Shown here piece after piece: positions 1 through 5,522 of a DNA stretch of 6,051 nt; position 1 is the first letter of the stretch, and the number at the start of each line of letters is the position of its first letter. Source of the stretch: an uncultured Oscillospiraceae bacterium (GTDB taxonomy: Bacteria; Bacillota; Clostridia; Oscillospirales; Oscillospiraceae); assembly GCA_934646175.1 (NCBI GenBank), contig CAKUEI010000091.1:1-6051 (forward strand), in the 5' to 3' direction. A program made the position numbers and the translations under genes. The notes under the pieces were generated by a model. It had not been told where the DNA came from, searched no databases, and saw nothing but the letters and a program-made list of their open reading frames with translations.

Positions 1-323
1 GCGTTATCCACCTGATGCATCACTTTTTCGTCCACCCGGCCCATATGCTCCCTCAGCCGCCGCTTATCCAGCGTCCGGATCTGCTCCAACAGGATCACGG
101 AATCTTTGGGCAGACCATAGCTCATGGCCGCAAGGGAAATATGGGTGGGCAGGCGGGCCTTGCCCGTCTGCGAGGTGATGGCAGCGGCGATCACCGTGGG
201 GCTGTGGCGGTTGCCGGTGTCGTTCTGCACGATCAGCACCGGGCGCACGCCCCCCTGCTCGCTGCCCACCACAGGGCTCAGGTCCGCGTAAAAAATATCC
301 CCTCGTTTTACGCTGTTATCCAC
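1..323 (-). CDS. mazF: MazF/EndoA (NdoA) family mRNA interferase toxin, 3' end cut by window edge
   Basis: This is a sequence-specific endoribonuclease of the MazF/PemK family, the toxin of type II toxin-antitoxin modules, acting on mRNA in the cytoplasm. The visible 107 residues start MDNSVKRGDIFYADLSPVVG and then contain SEQGGVRPVLIVQND, the AAAIT segment, the LPTH turn and DSVILLEQIRTLDK. As I recall it, B. subtilis EndoA (about 116 residues) matches nearly throughout. The residues matching its catalytic Arg25 and Thr48 are R27 and T50 here. Only about eight to ten C-terminal residues are missing, by truncation at the window edge. The GTG start is forced: an in-frame TGA lies nine bases upstream (332-330) with no other start between. 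A GGAG sequence (338-335) gives a rather distant ribosome site. It lies 164 nt downstream of alr on the same strand. In B. subtilis the antitoxin gene ndoAI sits in that position, but no such gene is present here. Confidence 0.94.
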   Translation of the reverse strand, partial: MDNSVKRGDIFYADLSPVVGSEQGGVRPVLIVQNDTGNRHSPTVIAAAITSQTGKARLPTHISLAAMSYGLPKDSVILLEQIRTLDKRRLREHMGRVDEKVMHQVDN

Positions 324-487
324 GAAAACTCACTCTCCGCCGGAAGATAGTCGCCGCCGCTCCCTGCGGAGCGGGACTGCCTTCATTCTCCCACAGGGCG
401 GCGATGTTTATACACGCGGTCAACGGAAAGACCGGCGCAAGGCCCTTCCGGCCCACGTCATCCTATGCGAAGGGAGTGCGTTTCGTG
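324..487 (-). other. alr-mazF intergenic region without a recognisable antitoxin gene
   Basis: This 164-nt gap sits where Firmicutes usually carry mazE/ndoAI, and it is too short for a typical 80-95 codon antitoxin. It contains a perfect 7-bp hairpin (357-363 with 368-374, four-base loop) with no T-run after it in either direction, so it is not a convincing intrinsic terminator. It also holds two short open frames on the minus strand: 18 codons starting at 386, in the mazF frame, and 46 codons with a GTG at 456. The second ends at 316, just inside mazF. Neither resembles a known antitoxin. A TATAAA-like hexamer (412-407) has no good -35 partner. Read-through from alr into mazF is the simplest explanation of mazF expression, but a private weak promoter cannot be excluded. 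Confidence 0.6.
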
Positions 488-1624
488 TCAGTCCCGGTAC
501 ACTCGCTTGACGCGGGGGGCCGGGGCGCACATGATCTCATACGGAATGGTCCCGCAGGTGTCGGACAACTGCTCGATGGGGAGATACTCCTCTCCGTCCT
601 CGCCGAACAGGGTGGCCACGTCGCCGGGCTGCACGCCGGGGAGGTCGGTCACGTCCACCATGAACATGTCCATGCACACCCTTCCCAATTGCTTCACCCG
701 TTTGCCGTGCAGCAGCACCTCCATCTGGTTGGAAAGGCGGCGGTACACGCCGTCGGCGTACCCGGCGGTGATCACCGCCAGCACACTGTCCCGCTGAAGG
801 GTATAAGTGCAGCCGTAGCTGACGCTTGTGCCCTTCGGCAGCTTTTTCACCGATGCTACCCGGGCCTTCCACTGCATGACCGGCTTTACCTCCACCAGTC
901 CTTCCGTGGACTTGTCCGGATGGTGGCCGTAAAGCAGAATACCGGGGCGCACCATGTCGAAGGCCGCCTCGCCATAGTTGAGCAGCGCAGCGGAGGCTGT
1001 GCAGTGCCGGATGGCGAAGGTAATCCCCCGCTCCTTCAGTGCGTTCAGGGCGGCAGTGAACCGGTCTATCTGCAGGCGGGAGTAGGTCTCGTCCCCGTCG
1101 GCGTTTGCGAAGTGGGTGCAGATGCCCTCCAGTTCCAGCCCGGGCAGGGCCTTCAGCGCGGCGACGGTGTCCGCCGTGGCCGTCAGGTCCTCCTCGTGGC
1201 AGGAAAAGCCTAACCGGGACATACCGGTATCCATGGCCACATGGCATTTCAGGGTTCCCCCCAGAGCCTGCGCCCGACCGGAAAACTCCTCCGCCATAGC
1301 GGCATCGTACACCAGCTGAGTGATGTTCCCTTTGATCAGGCGATCAGCATATTCCACCGGCGTATAGCCCAGAATGAGCACCGGCAGGGAGACGCCGGCC
1401 TTCCGCAGCTCTTCCGCCTCATCAAGGCAGGCCACAGCCAGATACTCCGCGCCCAGCGCCTGCAGCTTTTTCGCAACGGGGACCGCCCCGTGGCCGTATG
1501 CGTCCGCCTTGACAACGCCCAGAAAGCGACAGCCCTTCGGCAGAAGGGCACGCAGGGCGTGATAATTTTCTTCCAGTCTGGCCAGATCGATCTCCAGCCA
1601 GCTTCTCTTCTGTGATTCGTCCAT
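488..1624 (-). CDS. alr: alanine racemase (PLP-dependent)
   Basis: Alanine racemase interconverts L- and D-alanine in the cytoplasm, supplying D-Ala for peptidoglycan precursors. With the start used here the protein has 378 residues, normal for the family. The N-terminal TIM barrel carries the PLP lysine K39 in VVKADAYGHG. The C-terminal beta domain carries the opposing catalytic tyrosine Y270 in VSYGCTYT, followed by AGYADGVYRR and GRVCMDMFMVDVT. HVAMDTGMSRLGF and MVRPGILLYG are further family motifs. In the first, the position holding carbamylated Lys129 in the Geobacillus enzyme is Ala (A130), while the partner Arg is kept (R137). I chose the ATG at 1624 because AAGGAAG (1639-1633) lies a proper distance upstream. 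An ATG seven codons earlier (1645) has no ribosome site. The gene follows the GerS-like lipoprotein by 42 nt and precedes mazF, so it is probably cotranscribed with both. Confidence 0.97.
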   Translation of the reverse strand: MDESQKRSWLEIDLARLEENYHALRALLPKGCRFLGVVKADAYGHGAVPVAKKLQALGAEYLAVACLDEAEELRKAGVSLPVLILGYTPVEYADRLIKGNITQLVYDAAMAEEFSGRAQALGGTLKCHVAMDTGMSRLGFSCHEEDLTATADTVAALKALPGLELEGICTHFANADGDETYSRLQIDRFTAALNALKERGITFAIRHCTASAALLNYGEAAFDMVRPGILLYGHHPDKSTEGLVEVKPVMQWKARVASVKKLPKGTSVSYGCTYTLQRDSVLAVITAGYADGVYRRLSNQMEVLLHGKRVKQLGRVCMDMFMVDVTDLPGVQPGDVATLFGEDGEEYLPIEQLSDTCGTIPYEIMCAPAPRVKRVYRD

Positions 1625-1666
1625 CCTGACTTCTTCCTTCCGCATGGGGAATTGGTTTGTTCTATT

Positions 1667-2263
1667 TTACCCTTCTATTTGAAAACTGTCAAACCCGCAA
1701 ATGAGGATCCGGCGGCCATCGGCATACAATTCGCCCTGCAGCACAGCCCCGGTCCCTTCGTCCAGCCAGAGAGAAGCCTCGATCCCCTCCCCCGGTTCTT
1801 TCTCCGGGTCGCGGAAGTCCGCCCGCAGACAAGCCCGCTCCTCCAGGGTATCCTCCGTGCTCTGGGCAAGGTAGCCCTCCCGCAGTTCTTTCATCATGCG
1901 GGGAACAGCGGTCAGCGGAGTGAGATTTTCCTCCCCCAGGGGGCCGGTCTCCACACTGACGCCGTCCACCTCCAGCTGGGAGCCGTCTGCGCCCACGGTG
2001 ACACGGACGCCGGCGATGTTTTCCGGTTTCAGCACCTCCACCGCGGTCTCTTCCCCGTTCCAGGTGAAAGAAAGGGTGAAGTCATACACCCGCTCGCCGT
2101 AATCGGCCTGTACGGTGCAGACGCCGCTGACGGCAGCGACCGACGCATACTGCTTTTGTATCTGCGCCGCCCGCTGCTCTGCGTTTTGTTCCCCCGATGC
2201 GCATCCCGCCAGCAGGGCAAAGGCGCAGAAAACCGGGCTCAGGCGGAACCTCCGCCGCGCCAT
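1667..2263 (-). CDS. LolA-like lipoprotein, GerS-related (candidate spore-germination lipoprotein)
   Basis: This is a predicted membrane-anchored lipoprotein of 198 residues. The N-terminus has basic residues (R3-R5, R7), a short hydrophobic stretch and a lipobox LAGC with the lipidated cysteine at C21, as in type II signal peptides. The mature part has alternating strands (VSGVCTVQADYGERVYDFTL, then VRVTVGADGSQLEVDGV) that look like a LolA/LppX-type open beta-barrel; this fold call is inference from pattern. From memory, C. difficile GerS is a lipoprotein with a LolA-like fold and a similar size, is encoded beside alr2, and is needed for CwlD-dependent cortex modification during sporulation. 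Matching size, lipobox and neighbour make a GerS-related role plausible. The start ATG is 6 nt after the nnr stop, and its GGAG (2276-2273) lies within the last nnr codons, so the two are probably translationally coupled. The alternative is a generic LolA-fold lipoprotein of unknown function. Confidence 0.85.
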   Translation of the reverse strand: MARRRFRLSPVFCAFALLAGCASGEQNAEQRAAQIQKQYASVAAVSGVCTVQADYGERVYDFTLSFTWNGEETAVEVLKPENIAGVRVTVGADGSQLEVDGVSVETGPLGEENLTPLTAVPRMMKELREGYLAQSTEDTLEERACLRADFRDPEKEPGEGIEASLWLDEGTGAVLQGELYADGRRILICGFDSFQIEG

Positions 2264-2269
2264 ATCCGG

Positions 2270-3820
2270 TCACTCCAGTTCCTTCATTGCATATGGTATC
2301 TTTTGAATGAGATCCCGGGGCAGCATTCCGTACTCCCCCAGTTCCTCCGCCGCCAGATCGCCCGCCCGGCCATGGAGGTACACCGCCAGCGGCACCGCCC
2401 ACTCCGGCGGGAGGCCCTGCCCCAGCAGGGAGGCGACCATGCCGCCCAACACGTCGCCGGAGCCGCCGGTGGCCATGCCGGGGTTGCCGCTTACGTTTAC
2501 AAAGGCCCGGCCATCCGGGAAGGCGGTGATGGTGCGGAAGCCCTTCAGCACCAGAATACACCCGGTCTCCGCGGCAAAGGAAAGGGCCGCCTGCAGCCGT
2601 GTCCCTTCGGACAGATCACCACCCAGGCGCTTAAACTCCCCGTCGTGCGGGGTCAATATCGTGAGGGCCTTCCGCCCTTTCAGCACATCTATATGCCCGC
2701 TGACGGCGTTTAGACCGTCCGCGTCCAGCACCACGGGCTTTTCCAGATTTTCAAGCAGAGTGAGCACCATCCGCTTCATGCGGTTCTCGCCCCCAAGGCC
2801 GGGACCAAGAAGGGCCACGCTGCTTTCCTCCGCCTGGGCGAGCACCGCCCTCGGGTCGCTGCCCAAGGGGGTGGCCATGGCCTCCATGCACCGCCCGGCC
2901 ACAATGGGATACACTCGGGCGGGGACGGCCAGGGTCACCAGCCCCGCGCCGCTGCGCAGGGCACCTTCTCCCGCCAGCACCGGCGCACCGGTAAGGCCGA
3001 TGGCGCCGCCCAGAATGTAGACCTTGCCGCACTTCCCCTTATAAATATCCCGGGGGCGGCGGGGCAGCTTCCCCGGCTCCACCGTTTGGATGGGGAACTT
3101 CTCCTCCTGCCAGCAGGCCCGGGGCACGCCGATATCGGCCACCCGCACTTTTCCGGCGCGGACGCCCCCTTCCCCCACAAACAGGCCGATCTTCGGCAGG
3201 GTGAAGGTGACGGTGCAGTCCGCGTTCACCGCGCCGCCCAGCACCCGGCCGGTGTCGGTTTCGATGCCGGAGGGGATGTCCGCCGCCAGCGCGGGCACCC
3301 CCGCACCGTTCATCATGCTGACCGCTGCCAGCATCTCCCAGCCCAGCGGCCGCTTCAGGCCCACGCCGAACAGAGCATCCACCAACACATGGCAGGAAAG
3401 GCAGAACGAGATCTGCTTCGGGTCCGTGGGGGCAAGCTCCTCCACCGTTCCGCCCGCGTCCTGAAGCTGCCGGGCCATCTCCTGCGCGTCCTCCGTCCGG
3501 GGGGCAAAGCCGGTGACGGTAAAGGTGCGCACCTCCCACCCCCGCTGCAGCAGCAGCCGGGCGCAGGCAAACCCGTCCCCGCCGTTGTTGCCCGGGCCGC
3601 AGAACACCATGGCCCTGCGTTGGGGCTTCTTCTCCCCGTCCGGCATGCCAAACCCCGACAGATGGTGCGCATCCAGTGGCGCGGCGATCTCCCGTGCCAT
3701 TTCCTCCGCCTGGTCCGCCATGGCCCGGGCGGCCCGCTCCATCAGGGCAAGCCCCGGGATGCCGCCTTCCATGGCGCGGCGGTCGATCTCCTTCATCTGG
3801 GCCGCTGTAGCCAGTTCCAT
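2270..3820 (-). CDS. nnr: bifunctional NAD(P)HX epimerase / ADP-dependent NAD(P)HX dehydratase
   Basis: Nnr repairs hydrated NADH and NADPH (NAD(P)HX). The N-terminal YjeF_N domain interconverts the R and S epimers, and the C-terminal ribokinase-like domain dehydrates the S form using ADP. In this 516-residue protein the epimerase half (about 1-235) shows FCGPGNNGGDGFACARLL (73-90), DALFGVGL (148-155) and DIPSG (181-185). The dehydratase half (about 250-515) shows KGKCGKVYILGGA, GPGLGGE (339-345), LDADGLN (365-371), LTPHDGEFKRL (389-399) and NPGMATGGSGDVLGGM (446-461). Total length fits the fused bacterial form. A charged, probably disordered segment (about 48-70) precedes the first Rossmann strand. 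The ATG at 3820 is chosen because AGGAAAG (3828-3822) precedes it closely; an in-frame ATG nine codons upstream (3847) has no comparable site. It sits 34 nt after the zinc-ribbon gene and 6 nt before the lipoprotein gene. Confidence 0.97.
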   Translation of the reverse strand: MELATAAQMKEIDRRAMEGGIPGLALMERAARAMADQAEEMAREIAAPLDAHHLSGFGMPDGEKKPQRRAMVFCGPGNNGGDGFACARLLLQRGWEVRTFTVTGFAPRTEDAQEMARQLQDAGGTVEELAPTDPKQISFCLSCHVLVDALFGVGLKRPLGWEMLAAVSMMNGAGVPALAADIPSGIETDTGRVLGGAVNADCTVTFTLPKIGLFVGEGGVRAGKVRVADIGVPRACWQEEKFPIQTVEPGKLPRRPRDIYKGKCGKVYILGGAIGLTGAPVLAGEGALRSGAGLVTLAVPARVYPIVAGRCMEAMATPLGSDPRAVLAQAEESSVALLGPGLGGENRMKRMVLTLLENLEKPVVLDADGLNAVSGHIDVLKGRKALTILTPHDGEFKRLGGDLSEGTRLQAALSFAAETGCILVLKGFRTITAFPDGRAFVNVSGNPGMATGGSGDVLGGMVASLLGQGLPPEWAVPLAVYLHGRAGDLAAEELGEYGMLPRDLIQKIPYAMKELE

Positions 3821-3854
3821 ACTTTCCTCACGCTTCCTTACACACAAGTTGCCC

Positions 3855-4088
3855 TCAACAGGGCTTCAGCTTCTCCGGCTCTTCCACATAGGGCTCCGTA
3901 TACCCGCACTTGGGGCACACCGCCGCCTTTAAGGGAATCTCCACGGCGTCATAGTACCCGCCTTGCGTCACCTGAAAGCCCCACCGGCTCCAGCTCGGGA
4001 GAAGCGTTCCCGGAGTCTGCACGTTCCGCATCTCAAGGCCGAGGCCCGTTATCATTTCCGCACCGCAGCGCAGGCATTCCCGCTTCAT
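3855..4088 (-). CDS. small zinc-ribbon protein of unknown function
   Basis: This 77-residue protein begins MKRECLRCGAEM and ends in KLKPC. Two CxxC knuckles, C5-x2-C8 and C58-x2-C61 (VCPKCGYTEPYVE), are separated by about 50 residues and could bind one zinc ion as a split zinc ribbon. The middle part (GLGLEMRN, then GYYDAVEIPLKAAV) looks like beta strands, with no membrane segment or signal peptide. I do not recognise a specific function; such proteins are often annotated as putative nucleic-acid-binding zinc ribbons or as hypothetical. It is the first gene after a strong promoter (-10 at 4143-4138), with AAGGAAGG (4107-4100) as a ribosome site 11 nt upstream. It is followed by nnr at 34 nt, so it leads the operon. 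The paired cysteines, good promoter and ribosome site argue that it is a real gene. Confidence 0.8.
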   Translation of the reverse strand: MKRECLRCGAEMITGLGLEMRNVQTPGTLLPSWSRWGFQVTQGGYYDAVEIPLKAAVCPKCGYTEPYVEEPEKLKPC

Positions 4089-4137
4089 AGCCGTCCCATC
4101 CTTCCTTATGATGATCTTGGCATTTATGATTATGGAA

Positions 4138-4166
4138 ATTATATCATATCCCCCTCCTCTTGTCGA
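4138..4166 (-). promoter_or_regulatory. sigma-A-type promoter for the zinc-ribbon/nnr/lipoprotein/alr operon
   Basis: On the minus strand, -35 TCGACA (4166-4161) and -10 TATAAT (4143-4138) are separated by exactly 17 bp. The -10 is preceded by TG plus one base, an extended -10 element. Five of six -35 bases and all six -10 bases match consensus. Predicted transcription would start near 4131, leaving a leader of roughly 43 nt before the zinc-ribbon ATG. No operator-like inverted repeat is obvious around it. Confidence 0.85.
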
Positions 4167-4185
4167 ACAAAACCTGTTCCGCCCC

Positions 4186-4214
4186 TTGCATTTCCCCGCG
4201 AAATGTGATATAAG
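4186..4214 (+). promoter_or_regulatory. sigma-A-type promoter for the pheST T-box transcript
   Basis: The -35 TTGCAT (4186-4191) and -10 TATAAG (4209-4214) are separated by 17 bp. TG plus one base (4206-4208) forms an extended -10. Start of transcription is expected near 4221, just ahead of the first paired bases of the T-box Stem I. It is divergent from the operon promoter on the other strand; the two -35 hexamers lie about 19 bp apart. Confidence 0.8.
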
Positions 4215-4220
4215 TAGGTT

Positions 4221-4446
4221 CGTTCAAATGCGCTGACCGGGAAAATAGCGTTTCCCTTTCCTTCAGAGAGCGATGGCCATCGGCTGAAAGCCGTCGCAGG
4301 AAAGTCCGCTTGGTTCGCCCGCGAGCGGCCGTGGAGACACGGACGGTGTCCCGCCGTTACCGGGCATCAAGTGCGCGCAGAAACTGCGCGAATCCGGGTG
4401 GTACCGCGGAAGTTTGCCTTTCGTCCCTTTTGTTTGGGAGGAAAGG
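4221..4446 (+). promoter_or_regulatory. T-box riboswitch leader, phenylalanine specific (UUC specifier)
   Basis: This leader senses the charging state of tRNA-Phe and lets transcription continue into pheST when uncharged tRNA binds. The diagnostic T-box GGGTGGTACCGCGG is at 4396-4409. Its TGGT (4399-4402) can pair with the ACCA end of a tRNA whose discriminator base is A, as in tRNA-Phe. I can fold Stem I by hand: CGCT (4231-4234) with AGCG (4324-4327); GGG (4239-4241) with CCC (4318-4320); AGCG (4247-4250) with CGCT (4307-4310); CTTTCC (4256-4261) with GGAAAG (4299-4304). The loop between the second and third helices holds TTC (4314-4316) followed by G, a Phe codon in the expected 3'-side position. 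GA-containing bases near 4235 and 4323 fit the basal K-turn. AGAGAG (4265-4270) resembles the distal conserved element. A 7-bp hairpin (4374-4390) fits Stem III. Antitermination would pair GGG of the T-box with CCC at 4425-4427. Confidence 0.95.
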
Positions 4447-4453
4447 TTTTTTT
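4417..4453 (+). terminator. T-box-controlled intrinsic terminator upstream of pheS
   Basis: An 11-bp stem with one G-G mismatch forms between 4417-4427 (CCTTTCGTCCC) and 4436-4446 (GGGAGGAAAGG), with an eight-base loop, followed by seven T residues (4447-4453). The 5' arm contains the CGTCCC typical of T-box leaders, which pairs alternatively with the T-box GGG in the antiterminator. The terminator ends only 23 nt before the pheS ATG, so charged tRNA-Phe should stop transcription before pheS. Confidence 0.93.
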
Positions 4454-4476
4454 ATGGTCAAAAAGGAGTCGTGAAC

Positions 4477-5502
4477 ATGAAGGAAACACTGGAGCAGATC
4501 CGGCGGGAAGCCGCCGAAGCCCTGGCAGAGGCCAAGGATTCCTCTATGCTGGAAGGGCTGCGGGTGAAATACCTGGGCAAGAAGGGCGAGCTCACCGCCG
4601 TCTTGAAGCAGATGGGCAAGCTTTCCGCCGAAGAGCGGCCCAAAATGGGCCAGCTGGCCAACGAGGTGCGGGAATATCTGACCACTGCGCTGGACGAGCG
4701 CAGCAAGGCCCTGGAGGATGAAGCCCTGAACCTCCGCCTGAAGCAGGAGGCCGTAGACGTCACCATGCCCGGCGCGCCGGTGAAGCTGGGGCACCGTCAC
4801 CCCATGTATATCGCCCTGGACGAGATCAAGGAGATCTTCATCGGCATGGGCTTCACCGTGCTGGACGGACCGGAGGTGGAGCTTGCCACCTATAACTTTG
4901 ATAAGCTGAACGCCGCCGAGGGGCACCCCTCCCGCGACTGGTCGGACACCTTCTATTTTGACAAGGACAGCCGCGTCATGCTGCGCAGCCAGACCAGTCC
5001 CATGCAGGTGCGCGCCATGGAAACCATGGAGCTGCCCATCCGCATCATCGCTCCCGGCCGCGTGTACCGCAAGGACGAGGTGGATGCCACCCACTCCCCC
5101 ATGTTCCATCAGGTGGAGGGCATGGTCATCGACAAGGGCGTCACCATGGCCGACCTGAAGGGCACCCTGAATACCGTGGTGGAGCAGCTTTACGGCAAGG
5201 GCACCAAGACCCGCTTCCGCCCCCACCACTTCCCCTTCACCGAGCCCAGCTGCGAAATGGACGTTCAGTGCCACAAGTGCGGCGGCGTGGGCTGCCCCAC
5301 CTGTAAGGGCGAAGGCTGGATCGAGCTGCTGGGCGCGGGCATGATCCACCCCAACGTGCTGCGCATGTCCGGCATCGACCCGGAGGTGTACTCCGGCTGG
5401 GCCTTCGGCATCGGTCTGGAACGCACCGCCATGCGCCGCTTCAAGATCGCCGACCTGCGGCTGATCTTTGAGAACGACATGCGCTTCTTGGGCCAGTTCT
5501 GA
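4477..5502 (+). CDS. pheS: phenylalanyl-tRNA synthetase alpha subunit
   Basis: PheS is the catalytic alpha subunit of the alpha2-beta2 synthetase that charges tRNA-Phe with phenylalanine using ATP. The 341-residue product has the usual length. Residues 1-85 form the N-terminal coiled-coil arm that contacts tRNA. The class II core follows, with GHRHPMYIALDEIKEIFIGM (105-124, motif 1), GRVYRKDEVDATHSPMFHQV and FHQVEG (194-215, motif 2 region), and GWAFGIGLERTAM (307-319, motif 3), then FENDMRFLGQF at the end. The alanine in WAF aligns with the well-known Phe-pocket Ala294 of E. coli PheS. Four cysteines (C265, C268, C273, C276) form a CxxC pair as in other Firmicutes PheS proteins. AGGAG (4464-4468) lies 8 nt before the ATG, which decides the start over the open frame running upstream through the terminator. 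Regulation is by the T-box leader; pheT follows after 20 nt. Confidence 0.98.
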   Translation: MKETLEQIRREAAEALAEAKDSSMLEGLRVKYLGKKGELTAVLKQMGKLSAEERPKMGQLANEVREYLTTALDERSKALEDEALNLRLKQEAVDVTMPGAPVKLGHRHPMYIALDEIKEIFIGMGFTVLDGPEVELATYNFDKLNAAEGHPSRDWSDTFYFDKDSRVMLRSQTSPMQVRAMETMELPIRIIAPGRVYRKDEVDATHSPMFHQVEGMVIDKGVTMADLKGTLNTVVEQLYGKGTKTRFRPHHFPFTEPSCEMDVQCHKCGGVGCPTCKGEGWIELLGAGMIHPNVLRMSGIDPEVYSGWAFGIGLERTAMRRFKIADLRLIFENDMRFLGQF

Positions 5503-5522
5503 GGGAAGGGAGAGATCAGATT

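Noticed and set aside
357..374. 7-bp GC hairpin between alr and mazF as an intrinsic terminator
   Set aside because: No T-run follows in either direction, so it may be structure or chance but not a standard terminator.
330..386. 18-codon minus-strand frame just before mazF, in the same frame
   Set aside because: It is very short, has a ribosome site too close to its ATG, shows no recognisable sequence, and ends at the TGA that bounds the mazF start.
407..437. Possible mazF promoter around TATAAA (412-407, minus strand)
   Set aside because: No -35-like hexamer lies at 16-18 bp; TTGACC is only about 5 bp upstream.
404..1213. Long plus-strand open frame opposite alr
   Set aside because: It is antisense to a clearly recognised alanine racemase, has no recognisable motifs, and arises from GC-rich third positions.
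1625..1645. Upstream ATG for alr adding seven residues
   Set aside because: There is no ribosome site before it, while the ATG at 1624 has AAGGAAG at good distance and gives a family-like N-terminus with the PLP lysine at position 39.
3086..4090. Long plus-strand open frame opposite nnr and the zinc-ribbon gene
   Set aside because: It lies antisense to two supported genes, has odd His/Arg/Gln-rich composition, and no convincing ribosome site.
4357..5349. 330-codon minus-strand frame opposite pheS and the T-box
   Set aside because: It covers the riboswitch and pheS in antisense and shows the His/Leu/Gly/Val-rich composition typical of frames opposite GC-rich genes.
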